A DNA stretch of 64,000 bases. Origin: Coleophoma eucalyptorum (Eukaryota > Ascomycota > Leotiomycetes > Helotiales > Dermateaceae). Below, one piece after another: positions 1-12,026 of the stretch; position 1 is the first letter of the stretch, and each line of letters starts with the position of its first letter. Made by a program: the position numbers and the translations under genes. The stretch lies in contig JALRME010000028.1 in NCBI GenBank assembly GCA_026120035.1, positions 253,255 through 317,254 on the forward strand, written 5' to 3'. The notes under the pieces are model-generated. The model saw only the letters and a list, made by a program, of their open reading frames with translations, made no database searches and was not told the origin of the DNA.

Positions 1-1824
1 AGGAGAAAGGGTGAATCATAGGAAGCCTCAAAGTCGAGGTCGGCAAGCGGGACTTTTTTGTCTTATCGATCCCTCCGATGGCGGGCAATGAAATCTGGTA
101 CAAGCGCGCATGACGCCCTGCAGCAGACAGTGCAGGGCAGGGGAAGAAATTTGTGCTGCGCGAGGCTGAGAAGAGCTGATACTACCCTTGTTTTCTCTTT
201 ACATGCATTGTTTTTCACCGTGGCAAGGGCTCTGGATTATGACAACTGAATCAATCTTTGGCATGAATCAAAAATTTGCAAAAAGAACAACGGCCTACAT
301 GTGTCCTCCTTATTCACTCTCCGGTAGTCGCCCGCCGTCCAGGATCCTTGGGAACCGAAGACTTAGGCGGTCTCTGGATTGATTGCCTTAGGCACCTTCC
401 CCAGACTCTTGCCAGTTCTGATGGACAGGCAGTGACATTGACAGCTCCAACATGTTCGCTCAGGCAATTTCTCGCTTTTTGGAACTGAGAACAAGTCCGG
501 CAACGTGGGAATATAGTTCATCTTACTCCACATTTTAGGCCTATACATATTCAGCTTTCCCACAATGTGAACGTCTACTCCACTGCTCTTGTAGCGTATC
601 TGGCTGTTACTCCAATCGTTCTTTGCGTGACAAGCGAGTAGGAGAGAACCTTCTGTTTTGTCTTTGCTATCAACTTGGTAGTGCGACTCTTTTCTGTTTT
701 GCGTGAACAACATATATATTTGTTTAGGTCTTTTTATAGTGGTCGTCCCTACGTGCTCTGCTGCTTACTTATGGAACTGAAATCTTCCCTGATAATATTA
801 AGATAGTATGGCAGATAATTATTGGGCTCTGGAGTTTTCATGTTACCTTCTACAATTCGTCGCGTGAAAGGGGCGTTTGCGCCTGTGGCCATTAATGCTA
901 GTGAAGGTGACGACCTAAAGTAATGGCGGTAGTAGTGATAAAATAGACACCGTCAGGTTTGCTCCAGAGCCGTATGCCTTTCTGCAATTAAATCCCTGCA
1001 GAAAGAGGCATAAGGAGCTTACTAGTATTTGTAGAATGATAAACGAAAAACGGAGATGACAGAAGATTAACTGCAATGGCCAGTCTCGGCCAGAGGCTGA
1101 AAGGTCTATCTAGACAGTGGCAAGAATTTAACACTAACAGAACAAGTGACCACAAGATCTTTCCTTAAGTGATTAACAACTAACTAACATCCTTCTGGCA
1201 AAACCTCAAGCTTAAACACAAGAGCGCTCTTGCCGTGAAAGATCAGTCCTGCACTTAGGCTCTTTGCACATCCTAGAAATATCTCCGGCTAGTGGTTGGG
1301 ATGACTCTTTAATTTTCAGTCTCTCGGAATTTTGCAGCTTAGACGAATTATCACTGTGGGTTAGTTTGGACTAGAATAGCTTGTCTCTACTTTCATTGTC
1401 CCAGCCTTCAAACTCCAACTATTCCCAGAAAAGTTGACACATCTACCTAGAACTTGCATTTGATAGGGCGAGGAGCCACCCGTTTGACCACTTAGATATT
1501 ATAGTCATGTTGTGGCTATTCTAGTCTAGAAACATATAGATAGAGATTTGAATGTAACGAAAACGTGAAAAGGTTTGTTACAAGACGGATACTAAATGTG
1601 ATATTTGTAGTTAATGGGAATGCAGTCGAGCCACGCTAAAACTTCGGCAAGTCGTCATACCGCGGTCGGTCGCTATCCTGGAGCTCTAAACATCAACGCT
1701 TGATGCGCGCATGGAACTACAACACTAGATGAGCATGAAGGCCCCCTTAGGAACAGTTCTTCCGCTCTAATGAGCATTTCCGCACCGATTTGTTTGAACT
1801 GAGTGGAATCTGGGCTCTGCCGCC
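1..1824. other. Left-hand intergenic region, no gene recognised
   Basis: About 1.8 kb of AT-leaning sequence before the Vps39 gene. The reading frames present are short, overlap on both strands and match no family I know. The longest (116 codons, minus strand, 363-713) shows no domain, signal peptide or splice logic. The right end should hold the Vps39 promoter and leader. It may also hold the downstream flank of a gene beyond the left edge. Confidence 0.5.
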
Positions 1825-4800
1825 ATGCTGTCCGCCTTCACGGCCCGCCCCATCGTGGAGCTTAAGGCTCGTGACAAGTCAAAGATCGAGTCTATATTGT
1901 CTTATGGTATGGACGCGCATGGGATTTGCAACTCCAGCTAACGCAGCCAGGGGATCGACTGTTAGTTGGTTTGAATACAGGGAGCCTGCGTATATACCGA
2001 GTCAACGAGCTCCCGGACGAGCCTACCAAACAGAATGGTTCTACCAAGGGAGATGGAAAGCCCCAATCTCGACCGTCCTCCTCTTCTGGCCCCGTATCGA
2101 AACCTGTTGATCTCCTGCGTGAGCTTGAGAAATTCTCTACTCGGGGTATAGAGCAACTTGCGATCATAAAAGCAGCCAACGTACTGATCTCGCTTTCGAA
2201 CTACTATGTCTCGATTCATGACCTCTACTCTTATACATTGCAGGAGCAGCTCACGAAAACAAAGAACGCCAGTACATTTGCTGTCACTTCCAACATCGAG
2301 AAAGACAGCGATACCGGAATACCAGAGATCATATCGAGACTGGCGGTGGCTGTGAAGAGGAGATTGCTATTATGGTCATGGCACGAATCAGAACTCTCAC
2401 AGGACACTATCGAAATCACCTTGGCAGAATCAATACGGAGTCTGACGTGGGCTTCAGCTAGCAAAATTATCTGTGGCATGAATTCTGGATATGTGATTGT
2501 CGACGTTCTCACACAAGAGGTAGCAGACATCGTCGGACCAGGTGCAATTGGCGGTGCTTCGGGAAGTCAAGGAGGACGTTTTGGTGGTGTAGGTTCGGCA
2601 AGTATGGGTTATATGGGCCTAGGAGGATACATACCGAAGCCTCTTGCTACAAAGCTCGCAGATGGAGAAATGCTGCTCGCGAAAGACATCAATTCACTTT
2701 TCATCACTTCAGAAGGAAAGCCGATTGATAAAAGACAGATTCCATGGTCTCAAGCCCCGGACGCGATTGGATATTCATACCCGTACATATTGTCTTTACA
2801 GTCACCCTCGAAAGGTATGCTGGAAGTGAGAAATCCCGACACTCTCTCCCTGCTTCAATCCATATCCCTACCTAACGCCGCCCAACTACACTTTCCTCCA
2901 CCAGGTGTAAGTCTTTCTCATGCGGGAAAGGGGTTTCACGTTGTCAGTGAAAGATGTATATGGCGAATGGTAGCAGCAGACTACGATACTCAGATTGATG
3001 AGCTTGAAAATGCGGGAAAGTTTGATGAAGCATTGAGCATTCTCAGCATGCTCGAGGACGCCCTAGTGCAGGATAAAGAAGGGCGAGTACGGGAGATCAG
3101 CATGCAGAAAGCTCGAATGTTATTTGACCAACGCAAATATCGCGATGCCGTTGACATTTTCATAGCCGTGGCGGCTCCTCCCGAAATTGTTATCCAATTG
3201 TACCCGCGAGTAATCGCAGGAGATCTTTCACGAGTTGCAGACGGAGATGAGGAAGAAGAAGCTGATCCCGAAGGGGAAGAACAAGCTGCAAGCGAGAATG
3301 GTGTGAAAACCAGCGAAGAACCCAAACCAGAAACCGCAGAGTCTGCAAAGCCTGCTGCTATTAGCAAGTTTCTCAAGTCCCAGAAAGCGGACTCCGACAC
3401 GTCATCTATCAAATCATTTACCAAGCTGAATGCTGACGGCAGTGAGACAGGTAGCGACTCGAGAGAACGGCCACTCGAGGGCAAGGATCTCATCAATGCT
3501 ACCGTGGAATTGTTGGGTTTCTTGGTCCAGACACGAACCAGAATGAAGCGATTCCTGGATTCTGAGACTGGAAAGCTGATACCTATTGCTCCAGATGGTA
3601 CAAACGGCTCTTCGCAGCAAGCTTTCAACTCATTGCTTGTAGGCCCTGCTTCTCAAGCAGATCAGGACCGAGAACGTCAATTGCTAGAAACGGCAAAGTT
3701 GGTTGATACCACACTTTTCCGAGCATATATGCTTGCTCGGCCGGGATTAGCCGCGTCTTTGTTCCGTATTCCAAATTTCTGTGATCCTGATGTAGTCAAC
3801 GAGAAACTCTTGGAGAATGGAAGATATGACGATCTGGTGGACTTTTTCCATGGGAAGAAGCTACATCGACAAGCGCTGGAGCTGTTAAAGAAGTTTGGCT
3901 CGACCGAAGAGAAGGACGAGACGGTGCCCAAACTTCACGGTCCACAAAGAACTGTTGGCTATTTGCAGAATCTACCTCCAGAGATGATAGATTTGATCCT
4001 GGAATTTGCAGAATGGCCACTTCGTGCTGATCCTGAACTCGGCATGGAAATATTCCTGGCCGATACTGAGAATGCAGAAACTTTGCCAAGAGACAAAGTG
4101 GCGAGTTTTCTAGGTAGGATCAGTGTTGATCTAGAGATCAGATACTTGGAACATATTATTTCAGAACTTGGAGATCTCACTCCCGACTACCACAACAGAT
4201 TAGTCGATGCTCTGTTGCAGGTTTTGAAGACCAGACAGGATCGAAGCGAACCATCGTGGACCAGCCTACTAGAGCGGCTGATTCAATTTTTGAGAGATAG
4301 TTCACAGTACGCTCAGGGCAAAGCCTTTGCATCAATTCCTCGCGAAGGTAAACTAACACATGTCCACATCGAGGCTACGAGTTATTCTAATTGTTGCCAG
4401 ATCCGGACTTTTACGAAGCTCAAGCAGTTGTCTTGAGTCAAATGGGTTCACACAATCAAGCATTGATGATCTATGTCTTCAAAATCCAAGACTTTGCGAA
4501 AGCGGAAGAGTATGCCATTTCACCATGAAATTTGAAGTCTTACTGATTATCACAGATATTGTAACCGGGTACACAAGTCACAGGAATCGCTAATCGCTTC
4601 TCCCATGCAATCTCGCCGAGGCTCAGTTGGCACGTCTGCAGCAGATGATACCCCATCGATCTATCACACACTTCTTTCATTATACCTGTCACCTCCAGCA
4701 CCGCATGCTCCCAATTGGCCACCGGCGCTTGATCTTCTTTCAAAGCATGGATCTCGACTTCCAGCTTCTTCAACACTGAACCTCATCCCGGCATCACTTC

Positions 4801-5120
4801 CAGTTGCGGAGCTCGAATCCTACTTCCGTGGAAGGATCAGAGCAGCCAATTCCATCGTCAGTGAATCGCGTGTCGTGGTAGGATTACGGAAGTGCGGAGT
4901 AGTAAATACACAAGCTGAGCTGCTTCTCGGAGATGAAGGGAGAAATCGTAGGGTGGTTATTACAGACGAACGCATATGCGGAGTCTGTCACAAACGCCTT
5001 GGTAGGAGTGTACTGGGAGTACTTCCTGGAAATGAGGTTGTACATTATGGATGTTTGAACAGAGCGAGTTCCAGCAAACATAAAGCCAACGGTGGTGCTA
5101 CTGCGGGATGGAGAGGCTGA
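1825..5120 (+). CDS. VPS39: Vacuolar protein sorting protein Vps39/Vam6 (HOPS subunit)
   Basis: Four exons: 1825-1906, 1951-4348, 4402-4509 and 4556-5120, giving 1050 aa. In the family, Vps39 is the Rab7/Ypt7-binding end of the HOPS tether for vacuole and late-endosome fusion, and it also contacts vCLAMP mitochondrial sites. The N-terminal third (about 25-290) reads as a CNH beta-propeller with the GLNTGSLRIYRV strand. An acidic linker rich in D/E follows (about 440-480), then helical Vps39/clathrin-type repeats. The extreme C-terminus carries a CxxC...HxxC zinc-binding end (CGVCHKRLG and HYGC). The start is the ATG of MLSAFTARPI, the conserved N-terminus. The intron after residue 27 is only 44 nt and contains a GCTAAC branch site. 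The first exon falls outside the long open frame, which seems to begin at a TTG inside the intron. All exon phases close without a shift. Confidence 0.93.
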
Positions 5121-5415
5121 AGCACTGTACATAATATGCTGGAGGTACCATTTTCGTGGACGGAACATAGCGCTGGAGTTTTGATAGGAATACCACATCT
5201 GCACTTGATCGTTTCCTAAAGGTTTGCGGATATTCCTACATGTAACCGTCTTGTGCGATAGGGGACATTTGACCTGCGTTGTGGTTCTTGAAGCCGCAAT
5301 CTTCAGGGCTAAGTAGTCACCTGTGGTCGTGTCTACCAGCGGCGAGTTTTTTTTTACCAGCTCAAAGTCTCCGTCAAGGCATATCGTCTGTGCTATGTCT
5401 CCTGGTCTCTTCACC

Positions 5416-5727
5416 TCAATCCTCCTCCACAACCTCTTCGCCATAATTATCCTCTTCCTTTGCCTCGTCAATGCCCTTTTTTGCCGCAACCCCGCCACTT
5501 CCTTCGACCTCCCGAGCCTTGTCATCTTCCATCCGCATCGTCAATTCTTTATTAATCTGGTCCTGCATGTCTGCAGTCGCTTTGCGTAACGCGCCAAGAT
5601 ATGTCGTCCTATCTTTCGTGGACTCTGCGCTGGTTGGTGCGGCGAGGGCGTTTGAGATGACGAAGGGCTCATTTGTTGGCGAACTGTATGTCGCCTTGAG
5701 CAGAAACGAAGAAGTAGAGTCGGCCAT
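5416..5727 (-). CDS. Gon7-like EKC/KEOPS subunit
   Basis: A single exon of 103 aa. The sequence resembles fungal Gon7: an N-terminal TATYSSPTNEPF-like strand, a central helix (TTYLGALRKATADMQDQINKEL) and a strongly acidic C-terminus (EEDNYGEEVVEED). Gon7 is the small, partly disordered subunit of the KEOPS complex. KEOPS makes the t6A modification on tRNA and is linked to telomere upkeep and transcription. The gene is divergent from the HbrB gene, with 429 bp between start codons. The call rests on length, acidic tail and the central helix pattern, because this family is poorly conserved. Confidence 0.7.
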   Translation of the reverse strand: MADSTSSFLLKATYSSPTNEPFVISNALAAPTSAESTKDRTTYLGALRKATADMQDQINKELTMRMEDDKAREVEGSGGVAAKKGIDEAKEEDNYGEEVVEED

Positions 5728-6156
5728 TGTGAACCAGTCTTGGATTGCTGAGAATAGCTTCGAAGGTGAGATTTGTGATGGAGTGAGGTAGATATTGGCG
5801 CGAAGCTAGAATTTAGACTCTTCCCGGCACAAGTGCAATAAGGCTCTTGGGACTAACGAGACGTCACACTAGTTACTCGATTAGGAGATGCGAGATGGAC
5901 AAGTCAACTTGTACTCCCACTGCCACCTTACATAGTCCTGATTGCTTCTTTACTCTGCCATTCTGACATACTCGACGCACTCATTTCGTGATATTTCTAC
6001 AATCTCCTTCGTTTCTACTCTGTTTCTTCTGCCACTCTAGGGCCCTGATACTGCCAACCCCCCACCAAGCTCTGCCGATCGTATGCACAAATCGATATGA
6101 AACCCCTCTCTTTATGCATTTCACTATAGCACTTGGTCAGAGCAGGGAGTGCAGCC
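5728..6156. other. Divergent promoter region, Gon7-like / HbrB
   Basis: 429 bp between two start codons on opposite strands. The HbrB side (about 5940-6156) is C/T-rich, as fungal leaders often are. It contains an ATG at 6097 that opens an 11-codon frame ending at TAG just before the HbrB start, a possible uORF. No defined TATA box was recognised. Confidence 0.4.
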
Positions 6157-8743
6157 ATGCAACAACAACAACAACAATCCACTGGGCTTCGAGCTCCTGG
6201 TAGCTTCTCTCCCTTATCGATTCAAACACCCCAGATAGCTCTCCAGCCGCGGCCGACGTTGCGCACAGTTGATTCCAGCTCATCGGACGAGTCGATCGCG
6301 TTAAGCATCCAGCGTACCCGCGTCCCAGCTACCAACGGCTCTCAGCAGGCTGTCAGCCGGCCCAGTTTCCCAAGTTTCACCTCGTCCCCCAACGTCAGCA
6401 CGACGTCTCTGCAGAACTTTTCTCGACCGACTGCTGCTCTTGCACGCAGTGAAGCACCTCCCAGGAATGTTTCACCATTGACGATTACCCCGAAATCTTC
6501 ACTTGGTGATTTTCACCGTGGACACCGTAGGAACCAGTCCCAGACGCAGGGCTTCTTCGACCCAACTGTTGCGACAGGCAGCATGGCGAACCTTAACCCG
6601 AGTGGATCGGCTTCTGCGAATAATGGGTTGAGTGCGAGTCAGATCGCAGCTCAAGCTGCTATGCAACACCAGTCGACACATCAACGGCAAAGGAGCCAGA
6701 CGGTCCCGGCGCTGCAGACGGAAAGCCAGGTTCCTGGTAGCAGGAAGAGTAGTCGGGCTGGCCCAATGTCACCCCCACTGCTAAGTTTGACAGAAGCCAG
6801 TGCACCACGAGACAACAACTTCGGTGGACAGCATTATCACAATGGTTTACTCGGAGGACATACTCTGTCCCCAGCGCAGACTGCTGCGAATGTAGTCTTT
6901 CCCAAATCGCCCGCAACATCTCCTGGACTTCCACCGACAGACTTCTCAGATCATCGAATGCAACCTGACAAGCCAATAGCTATACCAAAGAAAGAATCTA
7001 AGGTAAAGCTGTTCTCGCGGCCGGGGAAGATTGGCATCAGTAAAGAGAAGGCACCAGGCGCATTACCGAGTCCGAATAAGATACCATTGTATAACTCACT
7101 TCAAAGAGCAAACGCGAGCACGAACAGTTTAGCAGACAGCATGTCTAGTACTGGTAGCATGTACAGTTTGCAAAACTCGTCCTCGGCGACAATACGCCAA
7201 GTCGAGACACCACAACCCGATGCAAAAGATAAAGAGGCCAAACACAAGCATCATTTCCTTTCGCGACAAAAGCACAAGCTCAGCAGTAAAGATGACCATC
7301 ACCTACCTTTGTCCTCAGCGGCATCAAACTCTAAGCCGGTGGATCCAAGTGCTCCTAGTAGTTTATATAACTTCAACTTGCCACCTAGCCCGGGCCCTTC
7401 GACAACAAGCTTTGCAAAGTCCATGAGCGGATTGGACCTCAGGCATGGTGGTAGGGCTTTGAGGGAGAAGAAAAAAGAAGAGAAGTCAGATGCACTTCGA
7501 GACAATGACCCTTCATACACACAGACCGATTGGCCTGCGCCAGGAAGTTTGGGCTCTGCTGGTGGAGCATCTTACCTTGGTGGTTCTGTGGGGTCCAGCT
7601 TTTATGCCCCAAGCATTTATGGTGGGTCTGAGACCCAAGACCTTGGAAAGTATGGATTAAACAATATGACACCTGATGATGCCTGGCCTTTCTTGAAGGC
7701 GAAGCTTCTGATCATATTTGAGGGCGAGGACCTGAGGTTACCTGTGGAGGACTTCAACCGTCTTGTCTCGTATATTTACCGTTCCTGTTGACTAGTTCCT
7801 GCTAATGATATGCAGAACACACCTCACTCGTTGTATTCAAAAGAGGGCACCTACCTTGATTGTAGAAGATCTTCGTGATCTTCTCCAGACAGGGTTTAGT
7901 TCTCTAGATCAGACTCTGCGTCGAACACCGGATAATCAACTTATCCCACATCTAGTAGAAATGTGGCTGTTCACTTTTACGTCAGTTCTGCCATACATGC
8001 AAGCAGTGTTTTTGCCTCTGGATCTTGAATTCTCCGGCCATGGGCCATTATTATCACGCGAAGCTGCACGTGAATTTTGGGGTGCACTCCCAGGAGGAGT
8101 TCCAGCTGGCGGCATGTTAGAAGTCAGGAGAATCGTACTGATTGCGTACCGAGATATGGTTATTCTTCCACGATTCGAGACTTTGAAGACTATTTTTTCA
8201 CGATTATCACTCGAATCTCTTAATCTTGCCATTCCCATTCCAGGGCGCAATGTTTCGCCGGAGAGGCCATCAACCGCTATGTCTTTGGACCCATCCGTAG
8301 CGTCATATGGCTCGCAGACCACAACGCTCCTCAATGGCGGAAGTGGAGAAAGCTCTGGGAACCGTTCAAGAGCCATTTCGAATGTGTCAGATCCATCAAC
8401 TTCTGTGGGCATGGGCATAAGCTCCGAGAGGCCTTTTACACCGTCATCCGCTCATACTCGCCCTTCGTTCTCATCTCTTGATCGCGCGCAGCGCCAAGCA
8501 AACGTAGAAGATTCGTCGAAACAGCTGACTGAAACCGTTGGCAGAATGTTACAGTGTATGAGTGTGCTCAGCTCTGTGGGGAGTGGTGGAGGTGGCGATG
8601 AAGATGCACAGAAAAAGATGGAAGAGCTTTCCAAAGGGCTAAAGCTCAATTGGCTGGGTAGAGGTCGTACTGGGCGGAATAGGAGAGGTCTAGTGGGCGC
8701 AAGGGTCCGGAGAGAGGCGCAAGGAGATGGAATTACTGTTTAA
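6157..8743 (+). CDS. HbrB-domain protein, predicted TORC2 subunit (Bit61/PRR5 type)
   Basis: Two exons, 6157-7769 and 7816-8743, giving 846 aa. The first about 500 residues are low complexity: a poly-Gln start, then Ser/Pro/Thr-rich with HRRNQSQTQGFFDP-type phospho-site-like stretches. The HbrB fold lies at about 503-672 and runs across the 46-nt intron. It includes DDAWPFLKAKLLIIFEGE, LIPHLVEMWLFTFTSVLPYMQAVFLPL and RRIVLIAYRDMVILPRF. A Ser-rich tail with a basic end (GRTGRNRRG) closes the protein. HbrB proteins include Aspergillus hbrB, yeast Bit61 and human Protor/PRR5, which bind the Tor2 complex and affect polar growth. The ATG at 6157 is the first in frame; the open frame continues upstream only from non-ATG codons. 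Confidence 0.9.
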
Positions 8744-9187
8744 AGGATTACGAAACAATACGGTTTTGATTTGAAGGGATGGGTCGGTGTTTGATGATTT
8801 CCGGATGATGTATGAACAATGGAGTTCGGGTGTATCTGGCTGGATAGCCAGGGGTTATCACAATATCCTAGGGCGTGCGACAGACTTGAGTAGTCTTGTT
8901 GGAGTTTCTTAAATGTAACAACAGTCTGACATGTAAAGCAGCCCTTTCCATCATTTGCATTGATATACTCATACCTCTGGCCTCTCACTGGGAGGCAATT
9001 AGATAGCCGCAGTATATGTGAAGCACGTGATTCATATATAAGTGGTCCGTGCGACGCGAGGTTTAGTTTCAACCAACGATTTTCTATCTCATAGTCAATA
9101 AATTTTGGAGCTTCAGACCACAGATACAAGAAGAGAGGCCTCTACACCTGTGATAGTAGCGGCGGCCCAAAGTAAAAAACCCTAATC
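8744..9187. other. Intergenic region after HbrB, before the MYND gene
   Basis: 444 bp holding the HbrB 3' flank and the promoter/leader of the MYND-finger gene. A 129-codon frame on the minus strand (8740-9129) overlaps it fully but looks like chance: no recognisable motif and no plausible start context. The short A-rich leader CCCTAATC lies directly before the next ATG. Confidence 0.4.
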
Positions 9188-9685
9188 ATGAGCGCCAACC
9201 CATCTGAAAACACGGGCGAAAGCTCTCAATCTCCACCCTCAAACGAGTCTCCCGCCCGTCAGTATCTCACAGTTCTTCTCCAGGCCCCAGGACAGGCCAA
9301 GTCATGTGATATCAAAACTCTTTCTAACTCCCACCCAGATCCCCAAGCCGAGGAGGCATCATCCTGCTCCTCCGCATCCGCTTCAAACCAAGCAGAGGCA
9401 AGCTCCTCCAGTGCCCCAGAGATAGCAGCGCCGCCCAAGTGCGCCAGCTGTTCCAAGCCCGAGGTCGACCCAGAAAGCAAACCGCTCAAGCCATGCACCA
9501 AGTGTCAGACGGTGCGCTACTGCTCGCGCGACTGTCAGAAGGCTCATTGGAAGGTGCATAAGAAAACTTGCGCCCAAGCTGCGCAACTGTATGCTCAGAA
9601 TGCCGACTTGAAGCCTGCGCCCCCGCCTCGGGCGCCCAAGGACGGCCACCGTGGGGGATTGCAGAAGTGGCAGTTTGATACGTAG
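9188..9685 (+). CDS. MYND-type zinc-finger protein
   Basis: A single exon of 165 aa. The C-terminal half has a complete MYND finger. The ligand pattern is C85-x2-C88, C103-x2-C106, C112-x3-C116, then H124 and C128, with the usual YC..DCQ..HW..HK..C signature. MYND fingers are protein-protein interaction modules that bind proline-rich partners. Residues 10-80 are Ser/Ala/Glu-rich and probably disordered. The tail PAPPPRAPKDGHRGGLQKWQFDT resembles small fungal MYND proteins of unknown role. No SET or other catalytic domain is attached. The ATG is preceded by an A-rich context and no upstream in-frame ATG is evident. Confidence 0.88.
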   Translation: MSANPSENTGESSQSPPSNESPARQYLTVLLQAPGQAKSCDIKTLSNSHPDPQAEEASSCSSASASNQAEASSSSAPEIAAPPKCASCSKPEVDPESKPLKPCTKCQTVRYCSRDCQKAHWKVHKKTCAQAAQLYAQNADLKPAPPPRAPKDGHRGGLQKWQFDT

Positions 9686-10658
9686 GTTTTTTGGGGTTCA
9701 TGTGGGGTTGGAGATGGAGTGGGTGTGAAGAGAGTGGTGCGAATGGTTGGTGGGGAGGTCAGTGAGAAACAAATCTTGGTTTTTAGTAGCGAGGGTTGAA
9801 ACTGAACGTTGAGATTTGTGTAGATATCATGGATGATGGATGACAGGAATGGCATGGCTGGCGCATTACAGGAGTTGAAGAATCTTCAGGTTCTCAAAAA
9901 GTGTTTAAGAAATTGAACTTTAGTTGACGACTTGTTCTGCGTCTTGACTTTGATAAAAAGTATGTTCTTCTGCATAACAGCTTTGCTCCAATGTTTTATA
10001 AGGACAGCTTTTAATTTCTTGCATCTTTTTGTTGAAATAATGTACAAGCCATGGTTTTGTCTACGAGTTGACCAAATAGGAAAGGAGAATCACAGGTAAT
10101 GTCGAGAATCAGCCTTTGCTGACAAAATCTACCATCGTCTTGCAAAGCACTCTAAACCCTTAGATATCGCAGCTGATCTAGTCTATCTCTAGTTAAACCT
10201 TAAGATCTTTTGAAGATTGTTGATATATTATAAACGATATTGTGGCCATGTAACTTTTGTGATAATGGGGCTTGATACCAAACTCAACGTAGTTTACAGA
10301 CCACCCTATTCCTGAATTGAACTGTCCTGCAAATTTTGGCCGATAACCTATGTAGACATAGAGTACCTAGTAGGAGAACAAAGCCTTTCACTGGCCAGTG
10401 TACCCGGGTCAGCTATCACCAATCCTCAGGAGAGCATTTTGTTCTATTTGTCTCTAGCGTTTCTTGAGAGGTTCTTCCGATGGTAGGACGTAAGTCTTTC
10501 TGAGGAAACCAAGCCAACTAATTCAGGGCCAGATAATGGCTCATCTCTAGCAATTTCCATAAAACAGAATGAAGAAATTACTCATTCACTCGTCACAATT
10601 TTTCTGACTCGTCTGTAGCTCTGCAAAACGAGCATATCTCATATTCACTTGTTTATGA
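9686..10658. other. Intergenic region between convergent genes
   Basis: 973 bp between the 3' ends of the MYND gene (plus strand) and the F-box gene (minus strand). AT-rich with scattered stop codons in all frames. No RNA gene, repeat or further coding region was recognised; both transcript ends should fall here. Confidence 0.45.
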
Positions 10659-12026
10659 TCAAGTCATAATGAATTCAACCTTATGCTCTCCAGAAGCTGC
10701 CACCCGCAAACATTCGCTGTGAAGCCACTCGAGGTTTTCTACATCATACATTGGACAGCACTCATTCAGCTCTAGTCGTTTAAGTACTGGTGTCAGCTCA
10801 GCTCGCCTTTCTAAAAGCTGGAGGCATTGCTCAAGAACGTGCTCCCCACAGGTAGTCGTAATGAGAACCTCAAGAGACTTAGGCAAAATGTCATATAGCT
10901 TGTTCTCTGGCTCGCTGGCGCTATGATCCACGCTCCCAGGGTCATCATCACTGGTTCCGAGTAGGATATGTCGATCCATTTCGATATATTTCAATTTGGT
11001 GAAATCCTTGAACGACCCAGTAGGGAGTTCGGTGTTGTTTAAGATCTCGCTTGAAAGCATTTGGCATTCGACGGTCAATGATCTCAGGGTATCCTTGAGA
11101 TGAAGTAGCCCTCGACCGATATACTGGGGCAAAAATTCGCCTTCACCAACGAGCGGACTACCGTGTTCGTACTCAAAATGCTCCAAGAAGGGAAAGCGTT
11201 TCATCAAATTTACGAAAGACTGTCCGGTTACACATGAGCCGCTAAATGTTAGATCCGTGACATTAAAGTCTGCTCCCGCCTCCTCCATTACAGATTCTTC
11301 AGAAAATGCTGTGATTTCTGCTGTCTTGATTGACGGGAGACACAGAAAGCTTTTCAAAGTATAAAGACTGACACCATTCTCTGGGGCCCAGTGAGAGAGA
11401 TAAAGTTTTGCCAGCTTGCTCAATGAGAACTTCGAACTTCTGCCTTCGTTTTGGCACTTTGCTGCATGCCGGAAAACCAGGTCTAAGAAGCGTTCCGCCT
11501 CGCCTTCAGTACTCTGGTACATCGGCAAAAGTAAGAACTGGACGTTTGGTAGGGCACACAGGACAAGCGCGATAATACACTCCCAGCTGCCCGCCTGGAT
11601 CCTCATCATCCAGAGTGTTGCATCCCAACCAGTTTCTGCGCAAATGTCGAATATGAGGGCGTTACAACGCTCTGAGAAGTCAACCGTCAGGGGTGCCACT
11701 GATATACAATCTCTATCTTTACGGAAAGTGGCTCTTCGATACTGGGCTGCAACTTCGGGCCGGCCAACGACATAACTGCAGAAAGCGATGAGATCGGTTT
11801 CAATACCCCAGTGTTCATCTTCATCGTAGGACAGGTGGGGAATTGACCTGATAATGTTGTAAAGGCGTTTGCACGTGTGCTTAAGTGCGGGTAGAGACCG
11901 AGGGTCTTTTTCGTCTAGCCAGTGAATGACTTCAAGCAGTAGCTCATCAGATAAATGATCCAGTGGGGTGAAGTTACCCGAGCGGGAAAGCGTATAAGTA
12001 GTGCCTCTCGTTGATATAGGCTCCAT
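10659..12026 (-). CDS. F-box domain protein
   Basis: A single exon of 455 aa. An F-box motif sits at about residues 22-60 (LDHLSDELLLEVIHWLDEKDPRSLPALKHTCKRL with a central LP/L pattern). The remainder reads as irregular leucine-rich segments (LRSLTVECQML, LKYIEMDRHILL, LEVLITTTCGEHVLEQCLQLL), the usual design of fungal F-box/LRR-like substrate receptors for SCF ubiquitin ligases. The substrate cannot be inferred. The open frame extends six codons upstream to a GTG, but the first ATG is at 12026 and is taken as the start. Such F-box genes form large, fast-evolving families in filamentous ascomycetes. Confidence 0.85.
   Translation of the reverse strand: MEPISTRGTTYTLSRSGNFTPLDHLSDELLLEVIHWLDEKDPRSLPALKHTCKRLYNIIRSIPHLSYDEDEHWGIETDLIAFCSYVVGRPEVAAQYRRATFRKDRDCISVAPLTVDFSERCNALIFDICAETGWDATLWMMRIQAGSWECIIALVLCALPNVQFLLLPMYQSTEGEAERFLDLVFRHAAKCQNEGRSSKFSLSKLAKLYLSHWAPENGVSLYTLKSFLCLPSIKTAEITAFSEESVMEEAGADFNVTDLTFSGSCVTGQSFVNLMKRFPFLEHFEYEHGSPLVGEGEFLPQYIGRGLLHLKDTLRSLTVECQMLSSEILNNTELPTGSFKDFTKLKYIEMDRHILLGTSDDDPGSVDHSASEPENKLYDILPKSLEVLITTTCGEHVLEQCLQLLERRAELTPVLKRLELNECCPMYDVENLEWLHSECLRVAASGEHKVEFIMT

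Noticed and set aside
363..713. 116-codon minus-strand frame in the left intergenic region
   Set aside because: No domain, signal peptide or conserved-looking text, and no splice partners.
4884..5525. 213-codon minus-strand frame
   Set aside because: It overlaps the 3' end of Vps39 and the Gon7-like gene in the wrong frame, and its composition looks random.
8740..9129. 129-codon minus-strand frame between HbrB and the MYND gene
   Set aside because: It lies in flanking DNA of two clear genes and has no family signal.
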